Shown: positions 50,142 through 58,341 of the stretch, piece by piece
How the letters are laid out: every line of letters begins with the position of its first letter
Position numbering within the stretch: position 1 is the stretch's first letter
NCBI RefSeq assembly: GCF_963677715.1
Contig: NZ_OY782495.1
Coordinates: 1,540,001 to 1,604,000, forward strand
Source: an uncultured Bacteroides sp.
GTDB taxonomy: Bacteria; Bacteroidota; Bacteroidia; Bacteroidales; Bacteroidaceae
Length of the DNA stretch: 64,000 nt
Reading direction: 5' to 3'
Program-made: the position numbers and the translations under genes
Notes under the pieces: generated by a model
Told to the model about the DNA's origin: nothing
The model's database searches: none
Seen by the model: only the letters and a program-made list of their open reading frames with translations

Positions 50142-51818
50142 TTATAGATTTTCTCCTATTTGAGTTTTCAGGTTATGAGGGAGAAGTTCAGCAAGATCTT
50201 TGCTGTAATCGTTATCATAGTCATGTATGTGGTTAAACACATATTCCATCCACTTTCTGGGGTCCACTTCACAAGCTTTGCAGCATCCCATCATGGAATA
50301 TATAATAGCAGCTTGCTCTGCAGCATCATGGTTTCCACAAAACAAAAAGTTCTTTCTTCCTAGTGCGATAGGCCTGATGGCATTTTCAGCCAAATTGTTA
50401 TCTATCCGATATCTGCCATCAAGGTGATACCTGGTTAGCCTTGGGAAAATCTTATAAGTATAGCTAATAGCCTTACCTATTCTGCTTTTGGGAAGTACTT
50501 TATCGTATTCCTTATAAAGCCATTTTTCAAAGAGTACAAGGATAGGGTAAGCCAGCCTGCTTCGCAGATCAGCACGTTCTGTATAAGACAAGTCCTCATT
50601 ATCAGCCTGTTTTTCCACATCATAGAGCAGTGCTATTTGTTCCAAGGCATATGTTGCCCTGGCTTTATCATCTTCCAAAGCCTGTTCAAAATACCGTCGG
50701 GCATGTGCCCAACATCCTATTGGTAAAACACCTTTCTTTTTTTCATAAATGGAGTAAACTTCATAACCATCTGTCTGAAGCGCCCCGCGGAAGTCTTTCA
50801 GTAGCCCGATTGCTACACTTTGCGCTCGTGAACCGTGGTCGTAATAAAAGAGTACCAGGTTTTGTATCACCGCCCGTACCATCCAAAGATATCCTTTGAC
50901 TGTTTTATGCTTCTCGTTATTGATTATCGGTACAGTTGTCTCATCCACCTGTAGATAATCCGTAGAGAGAATGATCTCTTTTAATCTGTAGTATAATGGT
51001 CTGAGCATATCAGCCGATTCTGAAAACCATCCGTTTACTGTCGATGCAGACAAAGAAAGACCTGTTTGCTTAAACATTTGCAACTGGCGATAGAAAGGGA
51101 TGTGATAGGTGTATTTATTGTTTAATATCTCTGCCAGGAGTGAGGCTCCGGCAAAGCTTTTGGCTATAGGAAGAAAAGGCATGGGGGCTATAACAACTTC
51201 CTTTTCAACATTCAGCGTTTTATTCTTTAGAACCCATTTTTCACGGATGATACGACGGACATAGAATTCATCCGGTTTGTGTTCGAGTATTTCGGTTATT
51301 TCTTCGCCAATCTTTTTCCAGTTTTCCTCATCAACACCGGCTGGTCTGATGCGTTCTTCTCTTCGCTCCAAAGAATCAGGCAAATTCTGGCGTACCGGTT
51401 TATCATTACTTTTTGCTGTAGTGCGACGGATTTTATATTCTATGATTTGTTTTTGGGCTTCCCTGGCAAGCGCCTTTTCCTCCGGCAAGACATCAAGGCC
51501 CTCAAAATCGAGTTTCCTTTGCAAGGGATCAGGAGTGATAAATTTCTCACTGGATTTACCAAAGTATTTTCTTCTCAGGTATTGAAGCTGATACTCCAGT
51601 TGTCCAATCTTTTGGTCTTTTTTCTCAATGATAAGCTTTTGTTCTTCAATGGTCTGCTTACAGGAGGCTATTTCAACATCGACAGATTCTAATTCATTCA
51701 GTTTGCTTTGTAAACGAGCATTGTGTCGATAGAGCCTGTCCCGCTCTTCCAACAGTGCCAAGATGAATTCTTTGTCGTTTGTCGTGTCTGCCATTTCCCC
51801 TTTGATCTGATAGTCCAA
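50142..51818 (-). CDS. tnpC: IS66 family transposase TnpC
   Basis: DDE transposase of the IS66 element. 558 residues: N-terminal leucine-zipper coil (about 25-85), a zinc-finger-like region, the DDE core with DYLQVDETTVPI, ALQTDGYEVYS and NNLAENAIRPIALGRKNFLF, and the IS66 C-terminal domain. The start may be MADTTND, eight codons later. Intact, no frameshift. Confidence 0.95.
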   Translation of the reverse strand: MDYQIKGEMADTTNDKEFILALLEERDRLYRHNARLQSKLNELESVDVEIASCKQTIEEQKLIIEKKDQKIGQLEYQLQYLRRKYFGKSSEKFITPDPLQRKLDFEGLDVLPEEKALAREAQKQIIEYKIRRTTAKSNDKPVRQNLPDSLERREERIRPAGVDEENWKKIGEEITEILEHKPDEFYVRRIIREKWVLKNKTLNVEKEVVIAPMPFLPIAKSFAGASLLAEILNNKYTYHIPFYRQLQMFKQTGLSLSASTVNGWFSESADMLRPLYYRLKEIILSTDYLQVDETTVPIINNEKHKTVKGYLWMVRAVIQNLVLFYYDHGSRAQSVAIGLLKDFRGALQTDGYEVYSIYEKKKGVLPIGCWAHARRYFEQALEDDKARATYALEQIALLYDVEKQADNEDLSYTERADLRSRLAYPILVLFEKWLYKEYDKVLPKSRIGKAISYTYKIFPRLTRYHLDGRYRIDNNLAENAIRPIALGRKNFLFCGNHDAAEQAAIIYSMMGCCKACEVDPRKWMEYVFNHIHDYDNDYSKDLAELLPHNLKTQIGENL

Positions 51819-51869
51819 AAGTACTTATTTTAGGGGAAAATACCAAATATTTGACTCGTAAAATTGTAT

Positions 51870-52226
51870 TTATTTTAAACATAATTCGAACCTTTTTCTT
51901 CGTGTTACTTTATCGGCGTCAATACCCTGAACCATTAACATCAGACTTTGCCAGGTCATCCTGAAAACATGAGATTCTTCATCGTAAAGAGGAAGTTTAA
52001 AGGTGCCGGATTCAAGTTTCTTGTGATAAATCACAAGACCACCATATTCCATGTGGAGTATCTTCATGCTGGTGCAGGTACGGTTTATGAAGATAAAAAC
52101 ATCTCCGTCTTTCACATTTTGCTGCATATAATCAGCAACAACTCCGCTAAGAGTATAAAAACTCTTTCTCATATCTGTGGGCAACGGGCACAGATAGTAA
52201 TTCATTGATTCATTCAGGTTAAACAT
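51870..52226 (-). CDS. tnpB: IS66 accessory protein TnpB (Orf2)
   Basis: 118 residues with the Orf2 signature: PTDMRKSFYTLSGVV, GDVFIFINRTCTSMKILHME and KKLESGTF. Needed for IS66 transposition in studied elements; mechanism unclear. It lies 5 nt after tnpA. Confidence 0.95.
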   Translation of the reverse strand: MFNLNESMNYYLCPLPTDMRKSFYTLSGVVADYMQQNVKDGDVFIFINRTCTSMKILHMEYGGLVIYHKKLESGTFKLPLYDEESHVFRMTWQSLMLMVQGIDADKVTRRKRFELCLK

Positions 52227-52231
52227 CGCTA

Positions 52232-52573
52232 TCAGTCGTCTAAGTGAATGAGTGTTCGTAAAACGGATGGATCAACATTCCCTTTGATCCTAAGGGTTGC
52301 ACCGTTGAGGTAGCTTACCTCAATGGCAAAATCATTGTCCGGTTGCCGGCATGACTGTGCTTTACTCTGAGCGTGATTAACTGCTGGAACTGATGCTGAT
52401 TTGTCGATCAGCAAAGGAATTAATCCGGAAGATTTATTTGCTGAGTTCCGTTTTTTCTGCCAATAATAAAACCGACTCTCTGTAAAGCCTTCATTATTGC
52501 AGAAATCTCTAACGTTCAAGCCGGATCCTTTAAAACGGTTATACACCTCTTCGAATTGCACTTGTGTCATCAC
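52232..52573 (-). CDS. tnpA: IS66 accessory protein TnpA
   Basis: 113 residues, with an N-terminal helix-turn-helix-like segment (NVRDFCNNEGFTESRFYYWQ) and a basic middle part. First gene of the element, 72 nt inside the right terminal repeat. Confidence 0.92.
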   Translation of the reverse strand: MMTQVQFEEVYNRFKGSGLNVRDFCNNEGFTESRFYYWQKKRNSANKSSGLIPLLIDKSASVPAVNHAQSKAQSCRQPDNDFAIEVSYLNGATLRIKGNVDPSVLRTLIHLDD

Positions 52574-52707
52574 AACTTTTTAATTTTGAGACAAAAGTAA
52601 GTAACTGAAATTAGGAATTAAATACGGGGTTTACCGAATGCTTACACAGCAATAGGCCCTTCAACCTGATAATTGCTATTTAATTCAGATTAAGAAAGCC
52701 TCAAAAC

Positions 52708-53454
52708 CTATTTTTTATCCTGTAAAAGCTCCTGCGTATGCAGCAGTAATTCTTTTCCTCCCATATCCCCATGCCCGGGTATCACAACACGGGCATCGGG
52801 ATATTTCTTAATCACTTTACCGATAGTAGCCGGCCATTCATCAAGCACCGCGTCCGATAAATTCCCTAACCCTTTGGCGTGAACATCCTTCACCATGCAA
52901 CCTCCGAAAAGAATCTTCTCCGAAGGAATCCACACCACAATATTATCTGCAGCATGTCCGCCACCCGGATAGTAGCAGCAAAGATCCATATCTCCCAGTT
53001 TAACCGTAAGGGAATCTATAAAGCCATGATCGGGCACGGGCAATTTCTTTTCGCGGGCAATATCAATGGTCATCTGATTGGCATACGACTCCACTCCTAT
53101 CTTTTGCAAGTAGGACAAACCACCCATACAATCACTATGCCAATGGTTAGGAATGAATTTGGTTAGTTTAGCATGTAGCGTATTCTTAATCCAGTCCACC
53201 AGAATGGCTGTCCGCTCGTCAGTTGCAGGAGTATCCAGCAATGCCGCCTCCCCTCCGTTCACCAGAATCAATCCGTTGCATGGCACTACTCCAAAACTAC
53301 CCATATCATCATAGGAAACATAAAAGTAAGCTTTGTCTGAAAGTTTAGTCACTTCCATGCCGGGGCCCACTGTTGTTTTCTCAGCAACAGGCTGCGCATA
53401 AACGTTAAAACTCGCTACGGCAACAATTATAAGAATGGTTTGTTTTAGTTTCAT
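52708..53454 (-). CDS. Subclass B1 metallo-beta-lactamase, CfiA/CcrA-like
   Basis: Periplasmic zinc hydrolase of beta-lactams, carbapenems included in the family. Signal peptide MKLKQTILIIVAVASFNVYA. All B1 zinc ligands are present: His-X-His-X-Asp in NHWHSDCMGG (BBL 116, 118, 120), His196 in GGGHAADN, Cys221 in FGGCMVKD and His263 in PGHGD. Long identical blocks (YANQMTID, HGFIDSLTV, NIVVW, ILFGGCM) make it a close relative of B. fragilis CfiA, with many differences elsewhere. Start chosen at the ATG of the signal peptide; one 15 nt upstream is possible. No Bacteroides promoter is visible upstream, and the IS66 element lies downstream, so it cannot switch the gene on in the manner known for cfiA. 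Confidence 0.92.
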   Translation of the reverse strand: MKLKQTILIIVAVASFNVYAQPVAEKTTVGPGMEVTKLSDKAYFYVSYDDMGSFGVVPCNGLILVNGGEAALLDTPATDERTAILVDWIKNTLHAKLTKFIPNHWHSDCMGGLSYLQKIGVESYANQMTIDIAREKKLPVPDHGFIDSLTVKLGDMDLCCYYPGGGHAADNIVVWIPSEKILFGGCMVKDVHAKGLGNLSDAVLDEWPATIGKVIKKYPDARVVIPGHGDMGGKELLLHTQELLQDKK

Positions 53455-53582
53455 AAATTTATAATACACTTTATGTAGGCTAGCTATATTATCCTAATTG
53501 TTGAAGAAACAATAGGGAGCCACATTCACAACAGAATTTAAGAAAAGAGACTTTGAATTGTTTCTCAAACCATAAAATCATA

Positions 53583-55811
53583 TTAAAAAGATTTATCTAT
53601 AATCCTTTTATATTTCTGATAATTATGGGATCTCTTAAAAGTATTAATACTTCCTTCAAAGACAATTTCACCTCCATATTTTCCCTTACCTGGACCCATT
53701 TCAATAATATAATCACAGGAAGAAAAGCCAAGTACATTATGCTCCACGAAAATAACGGTACCTCCAGCTTCTGTTATTTCTCCAAACACAGTCATAATAT
53801 TATAAGCATCCTTCTCACTTAAACCAGTTAATGGCTCATCAAATATAAATATTTTTTCTTTGAGTTTCTTTCCTATGAATTTAGTAAGTTTCAGCCGTTG
53901 AGCTTCTCCTCCGGATAAAGTATCAGTCGTACGAAATAAAGTAAGATATCCTAATCCCAATTTTTGAAGTAATGCAACTTTCTTGACTATGATCGGATAT
54001 TCAGCAAAAAAAGCCCCATCAAGCAAATGATCTATTGTTAGTGTCAACATTTCATAGATAGAAAACCCTTTGAAAGAAGATCTCAAGACCTCATTACTAT
54101 AACGTTTTCCCTTACACTCATCACAGAGCACCTCCACTTCCGTTTTCCCAAAATCTAACGAATATTTCACCAACCCTCGTCCTTTGCAGAAAGGACATTG
54201 CCCTTTCTCTGAAGTAAAGCTGAAAAAATCGCGGTCCAAATGAGATTCACGAGCATAGACATCACGAATATCATCTAAAACGCCACAATACGAAGCTATA
54301 GTTGAAACAACACTCCCTCTCAACGGTTTTTGACTTACATACTCAACATTCTTGTTATTCTTTTCAATGCATCGCACTAACGTTGACTTCCCTGAACCAG
54401 ATGGACCATAAATCCCTGTAATACAATTCTGAGGAATACGGACAGAAACATCATGAAGGTTATTAGCAGATATTTGTTCAAAATCAAAAAATGAGGAAAC
54501 TGTTTTTGGAGTATATAGATACTTAAAATTATCATAACCTGAACTAACCAATTGCCCTCCATTATCACCCGAACCAGGACCCATAAATAAGTTTCGATCC
54601 GTATGCTCTAAAAAAAACGGATTATGTTCAATCATCAATATTGAATTCCTTCTATCCCTCAAACTTCCGAGCGCATTAATAATGGAATTATATTCTGAAA
54701 CATGAAGTCTAGCTGATGGTTCATCTATAATATATAACATTCCTGATATCTGAGAAGTCAATATATTTACTAGTCTTATGCGTTGCAACTCACCTCCAGA
54801 AAGAGAAGGAATACTACGATTCAAACTCAGATATTCAAGTTTCCCCTGGATCAATCCGTCAACAATTCGTTTAATATTGTAGAGAAGTTTTTTATGCTCG
54901 TTATTTGCTTTTTCACAGAGTGCCTGATCAATGAATAAACTTAAATCAGATAATTCCATCGTATAAAGCTCTCCCAAGCTCTTCCTCCGATATTTAAAAG
55001 ATAATACCTTCTCTGAGAAACGAGTACCATGACAATGGCTGCACAAATGAGACGAAGAATAATCGGCTAATTTCTGATTACTTGAAATATGCTCTTTATC
55101 AGCTTTTAAACTTTGCATTTCAAGTAACAAACCTATATACTGAAATTCTCTTGTGCGTTTTTTCCCATTCATCACATAGCTGACTCTAAATTTGTCTTTA
55201 GATTGCCCATACAGTAAGTCGTCAACCTCTTCTTTCTTTAAGTTTTTCAGCTGCACATGTAATGGAATTCCTTTGTGCAGAGCATATTTTTCGAGAACTT
55301 TTTGATTATATTTCGTACGCCATGGCAAGAATGGTTTCTCATTAATGCTTTTCTCCCAATCAATCATCTGGTCACTATCAAGGTGCATTTCAACACCTAA
55401 TCCATCGCAATAAGGACACGAATTCTTAGGATTGTTAAACGAAAATATGCTTGGAGATACAGCATTTACTGAAGCGAATAACAACCTAAAATCTTTATCT
55501 ATCCGCAGAAATGTAGCAACAGTAGATCTAGGATTAGTGTTTTGGTTATCCTGTTTTAGAGCTATAGTTGGGATTATATTTTGATATGAATCAACTTCAA
55601 AGCTAGTGCTAGCTTCAGGAGTATTATTAGCCACTTTCTCCCATTCATATTGCGATATAGCATAAATAGTACCATACGCCAAGGAACTTTTGCCCGATCC
55701 ACTTGGCCCTGCAATACCCCAGAAACAACCTACAGGAATATCTATAGAAATATCCTTTAGATTATTTGTTCTTATCCCTTTGTAACTGATAATATTTTCC
55801 TTCATAACCAC
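53583..55811 (-). CDS. UvrA-like twin ABC ATPase, truncated type (self-resistance candidate)
   Basis: 742 residues against about 940 for repair UvrA. Two UvrA-type ATPase halves: Walker A GPSGSGKS at 35-42 and 469-476, signatures LSGGE at 337-341 and 632-636, Walker B IIDEP and IFDEP. Three CxxC sites remain (Cys132/135, 257/260, 539/542 plus 563/566), giving the zinc modules. The first half is some 150 residues shorter than in UvrA, in the region of the UvrB-binding domain. Such short UvrA paralogues in antibiotic clusters (DrrC type) protect producers from DNA-binding drugs. It starts inside the preceding E1 gene (50 bp overlap, or 44 from the third codon), so it is translated with the modification enzymes. 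Confidence 0.9.
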   Translation of the reverse strand: MVMKENIISYKGIRTNNLKDISIDIPVGCFWGIAGPSGSGKSSLAYGTIYAISQYEWEKVANNTPEASTSFEVDSYQNIIPTIALKQDNQNTNPRSTVATFLRIDKDFRLLFASVNAVSPSIFSFNNPKNSCPYCDGLGVEMHLDSDQMIDWEKSINEKPFLPWRTKYNQKVLEKYALHKGIPLHVQLKNLKKEEVDDLLYGQSKDKFRVSYVMNGKKRTREFQYIGLLLEMQSLKADKEHISSNQKLADYSSSHLCSHCHGTRFSEKVLSFKYRRKSLGELYTMELSDLSLFIDQALCEKANNEHKKLLYNIKRIVDGLIQGKLEYLSLNRSIPSLSGGELQRIRLVNILTSQISGMLYIIDEPSARLHVSEYNSIINALGSLRDRRNSILMIEHNPFFLEHTDRNLFMGPGSGDNGGQLVSSGYDNFKYLYTPKTVSSFFDFEQISANNLHDVSVRIPQNCITGIYGPSGSGKSTLVRCIEKNNKNVEYVSQKPLRGSVVSTIASYCGVLDDIRDVYARESHLDRDFFSFTSEKGQCPFCKGRGLVKYSLDFGKTEVEVLCDECKGKRYSNEVLRSSFKGFSIYEMLTLTIDHLLDGAFFAEYPIIVKKVALLQKLGLGYLTLFRTTDTLSGGEAQRLKLTKFIGKKLKEKIFIFDEPLTGLSEKDAYNIMTVFGEITEAGGTVIFVEHNVLGFSSCDYIIEMGPGKGKYGGEIVFEGSINTFKRSHNYQKYKRIIDKSF

Positions 55812-56886
55812 ACCATTTACAATCTACTCTTCGATCCATTTTTACGTTAGTGAAATTTAAATCACGCAATAAAAATTCAGTTCTATGATCATCCATAACA
55901 AGATTCTTCAATCCTGCCAACACTTTAAACGCTTCATTTCCAGTAATTGATGCAGATAGGGCGGACAAAGGAGGAAAACTTCCTATTTTACGGTCACGTT
56001 TTTCTAATTTAGTAATATTTGACGTATCTATCTCATTCAAATCATCCAAGTTCATACGGAAACATTCCATGCAAGCTGTCTGTCCAGGCAAAACAACTTG
56101 TCCAATCAACGATTGATGCAAATTATACCCTCCTCCTATTATATGAGGGATTCCATGCTTCATTCCGTATTCTCCAATAATCCTACTTGTTTCATCTACA
56201 GTAGGATAATCTGCACAATTAATAATTAAATCCAATTTTTCAAAAGAATGCCGCTGAAAAAAAGATGAATCCAACCAATCTTCTATACACAAAATGTTAG
56301 CTTTTGCATCCATCTCCATCAAACGCTCACTCAATGTTTGAGCTTTATTGCGACCCAAGTCACGTTCACGAAAGCCGCTCTGTCGATGAAGATTACTTAA
56401 CTCCACATTGTCTGCATCAACCAAAACTAAATGGTTTACACCAGACATTAACAGACACTCAGCGACCCAAGTACCAACAGCGCCTAAACCTATAATCAGA
56501 ACCTTAGCATCATGCAATTTCGCAAAAGCTTTATTTACATCTGATTGGGCAGGAAAGTAATCTTCCAATAATGTGAAAACACGAGGATAAATCTTATGAT
56601 TCTCACTATAAGGTTCATCAACGGATAATAATATATGGTTCTCGTTTAAAAAAGACAATAGTTTTAGAAAATCCTTTTGGTCATCGCCATCTATACTATT
56701 TTTCCCAAACCATTTTTCCAAAACTAGGGTTCCATCAAGCTCAAATAGCAGATTAGAAATCAAAGGATTTACCTTTAACGATATAGATTTCCTTATATTA
56801 GATAAAAAAAATTCAGTGATATCACGATGTGCAACAACCGCAACAGAAGGACGTAATTTCAACTTATCTTTTATTTCCACAGACAT
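55762..56886 (-). CDS. ThiF/MccB-like E1 adenylating enzyme, second of a pair
   Basis: 374 residues. N-terminal 100 residues have a beta-beta-helix pattern like a RiPP recognition element. The E1 domain has nucleotide motif GLGAVG (133-138), Asp157/Asp159, the NLHRQ motif with Asn165, Arg168, Gln169, Lys181, and two CxxC zinc pairs (Cys272/275, Cys356/359). It keeps the canonical E1 pattern better than its partner. In MccB such an enzyme adenylates the C-terminus of a small peptide. Starts 23 bp inside the other E1 gene. Together they probably act on the 68-residue peptide upstream. Confidence 0.88.
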   Translation of the reverse strand: MSVEIKDKLKLRPSVAVVAHRDITEFFLSNIRKSISLKVNPLISNLLFELDGTLVLEKWFGKNSIDGDDQKDFLKLLSFLNENHILLSVDEPYSENHKIYPRVFTLLEDYFPAQSDVNKAFAKLHDAKVLIIGLGAVGTWVAECLLMSGVNHLVLVDADNVELSNLHRQSGFRERDLGRNKAQTLSERLMEMDAKANILCIEDWLDSSFFQRHSFEKLDLIINCADYPTVDETSRIIGEYGMKHGIPHIIGGGYNLHQSLIGQVVLPGQTACMECFRMNLDDLNEIDTSNITKLEKRDRKIGSFPPLSALSASITGNEAFKVLAGLKNLVMDDHRTEFLLRDLNFTNVKMDRRVDCKWCGYEGKYYQLQRDKNK

Positions 56887-57979
56887 GGCAATCAGGATTT
56901 TTTGGAATATTCAAGTATTCTATTTCTAAATTATCAAACAATAATTCACCACGCCCACGAGAATAGGAAGGCTCACCCGTTGCCCAATAATTTAAAATAA
57001 CAATCATGGCGTAACTAATAGAAAATAAAGACATAGAAGCCAATCCTCCCACTTCAAAACGATTTTCATCTAGCTCTTCCTCAGAAAGAGCTTTAACGTT
57101 ATATTTAGGATCCCAATCCTTGAGTTTATCGGAGAAAAAGGACGTATAACAATCAACACAAGGAGTTTTATCTGGAACCATTAATTCACCCGTGCTCATC
57201 AAATGAGCATCAAAGCCACCAGCAACATACAAAGGAGTGTTTAATTTATAACAAGCGCGCCCTACTTTTAAACTAGTAACTCCCACATAAGGTTCATCCA
57301 AGGTATTCACCACAAAGGTTGCTCTTGCTAGCCAAGAATCTAAGGATGTATCAAAATCGACTAGCGTGTGGTAACACTCACAACTTACCAGACTATCAAC
57401 AGAGCTTAAATATTTAGATAAAGCGTTTACTTTTGTTTTCCCCAAATCAGCCTCAGAATACCAAAAATGCCTCCCCAAGTTATCTTTAGTTACAATATCC
57501 TTGTCTACCAATATTAAGTTTCGAACGCCACTCATTACAAGTTGCATAGCAATACCCGATCCAATGGCACCTGCGCCCAAAATTAATACAATTTCATTCT
57601 CTATCTTTTTCTGAATAGCAAACTCACTTCCCGAATATAAAGAATTAAAATAGTTCAACTGCCTATCATAACGAATATGATCTGTAGAAGAAAGAAGCTG
57701 TGCCTCTTCATTAGTTTGTAGAGGCAAAATCAAGGCTTTCTCTGCATACAGATATTCCACAAATGATATCACATCATCAGATAGAGGTATATCAATAGAA
57801 AGACAAATATCTCGAAGTTCTGACTGCCCATCTAATAAATTCACCAAGGCAACAACAGAAGGAGTTACTTCCATCGTAATCCTTCTACGTGTATTAATAA
57901 AATAGAATTCAAGAATGTCATCACCAATCTTATACACATCCACTGCAGGATTGACAGCATATACGCAATGTGATAACAT
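56864..57979 (-). CDS. ThiF/MccB-like E1 adenylating enzyme, first of a pair, with PqqD-like RRE
   Basis: 371 residues. Residues 14-88 look like a PqqD-type recognition element (TPSVVALVNLLDGQSELRDI, then FVEYLYAEKALI). E1 domain: GAGAIG (135-140), Asp159, the DNLGRHFWY segment with Asn167 and Arg170 but His-Phe where the partner has Gln, Lys181, and zinc CxxC pairs Cys274/277 and Cys364/367. The partner is clearly a distant paralogue, not a duplicate. Starts 12 nt after the peptide gene. Likely activates or cyclises the peptide; the reaction is unknown. Confidence 0.88.
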   Translation of the reverse strand: MLSHCVYAVNPAVDVYKIGDDILEFYFINTRRRITMEVTPSVVALVNLLDGQSELRDICLSIDIPLSDDVISFVEYLYAEKALILPLQTNEEAQLLSSTDHIRYDRQLNYFNSLYSGSEFAIQKKIENEIVLILGAGAIGSGIAMQLVMSGVRNLILVDKDIVTKDNLGRHFWYSEADLGKTKVNALSKYLSSVDSLVSCECYHTLVDFDTSLDSWLARATFVVNTLDEPYVGVTSLKVGRACYKLNTPLYVAGGFDAHLMSTGELMVPDKTPCVDCYTSFFSDKLKDWDPKYNVKALSEEELDENRFEVGGLASMSLFSISYAMIVILNYWATGEPSYSRGRGELLFDNLEIEYLNIPKNPDCHVCGNKR

Positions 57980-57991
57980 TATATATTCTTA

Positions 57992-58198
57992 TTAATATTG
58001 AACAACTCCGGCATTAACAGCCAGAAATTTATTCCATTGTGCTATATTCGCTGGCTCAGCATATCGAGTGCACACGCGAGTGCAACAATCGCTGCGATTT
58101 CCACTACAGCCAGCCGAGTATGCACAAGAAAGCTCTCTATCTGAAATTACTTGAAACTTAAAATTTAGTTTTTCTTTTTTTTCTATTGTCTTCTTCAT
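57992..58198 (-). CDS. Candidate RiPP precursor peptide, Cys-rich
   Basis: 68 residues. A charged leader (MKKTIEKKEKLNFKFQVISD) is followed by a Cys-rich core: Cys25, 31, 38, 39 and 43 in ELSCAYSAGCSGNRSDCC and TRVC, then a neutral tail ending GVVQY. No signal peptide, no Gly-Gly cleavage site, and no ubiquitin-like fold or GG end. It is the first gene of the operon, 12 nt before the first E1. A TAACTTTG -7 element at 58221-58228 gives a leader of some 15 nt. That the E1 pair modifies it is inferred from size, position and composition. Confidence 0.75.
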   Translation of the reverse strand: MKKTIEKKEKLNFKFQVISDRELSCAYSAGCSGNRSDCCTRVCTRYAEPANIAQWNKFLAVNAGVVQY

Positions 58199-58220
58199 AT
58201 GATCAATAAATGTTATTGTG

Positions 58221-58228
58221 CAAAGTTA
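58221..58228 (-). promoter_or_regulatory. Probable -7 element of the peptide-E1-E1-UvrA operon
   Basis: Minus strand TAACTTTG (TAnnTTTG), 22 nt before the peptide ATG. No TTTG -33 at the usual distance. It lies in the 143-nt gap after the HD/ATPase gene. Confidence 0.55.
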
Positions 58229-58341
58229 TTGCTATTTTATTAAATAAACAACGCCTATAAGCAAAATAAAGAACATTAATTTAAAATATTGCTGCTAAGA
58301 TTAGCAATCTGCATAGTTCCGGTCAACAGTAAAATTAGAAA

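Larger units (their letters stand above)
49990..52645 (-). mobile_element. IS66 family insertion sequence, intact, with 8-bp target duplication
   Basis: 2656 bp. The left end starts GTAAGCATTCGG (49990) and the right end closes with the complement CCGAATGCTTAC (52634-52645). The terminal repeats match over 22 bp with one mismatch. ACAGCAAT flanks both sides (49982-49989 and 52646-52653), a perfect 8-bp duplication as IS66 makes. Three intact genes, tnpA, tnpB and tnpC, lie on the minus strand. It inserted in the space between the hexosaminidase and metallo-beta-lactamase genes, recently enough to keep all parts. Confidence 0.95.

Noticed and set aside
49990-53454. IS66 as activator of the metallo-beta-lactamase gene
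   Set aside because: The element lies after the 3' end of the gene, so it cannot supply an upstream promoter.
53583-55811. Housekeeping excinuclease UvrA
   Set aside because: About 200 residues too short, without room for the UvrB-binding domain, and embedded in a peptide-modification operon.
53583-58198. Ubiquitin-like or CBASS-type E1 defence operon
   Set aside because: No E2, JAB peptidase or cyclase gene, and the small protein has no ubiquitin-like fold or Gly-Gly end.
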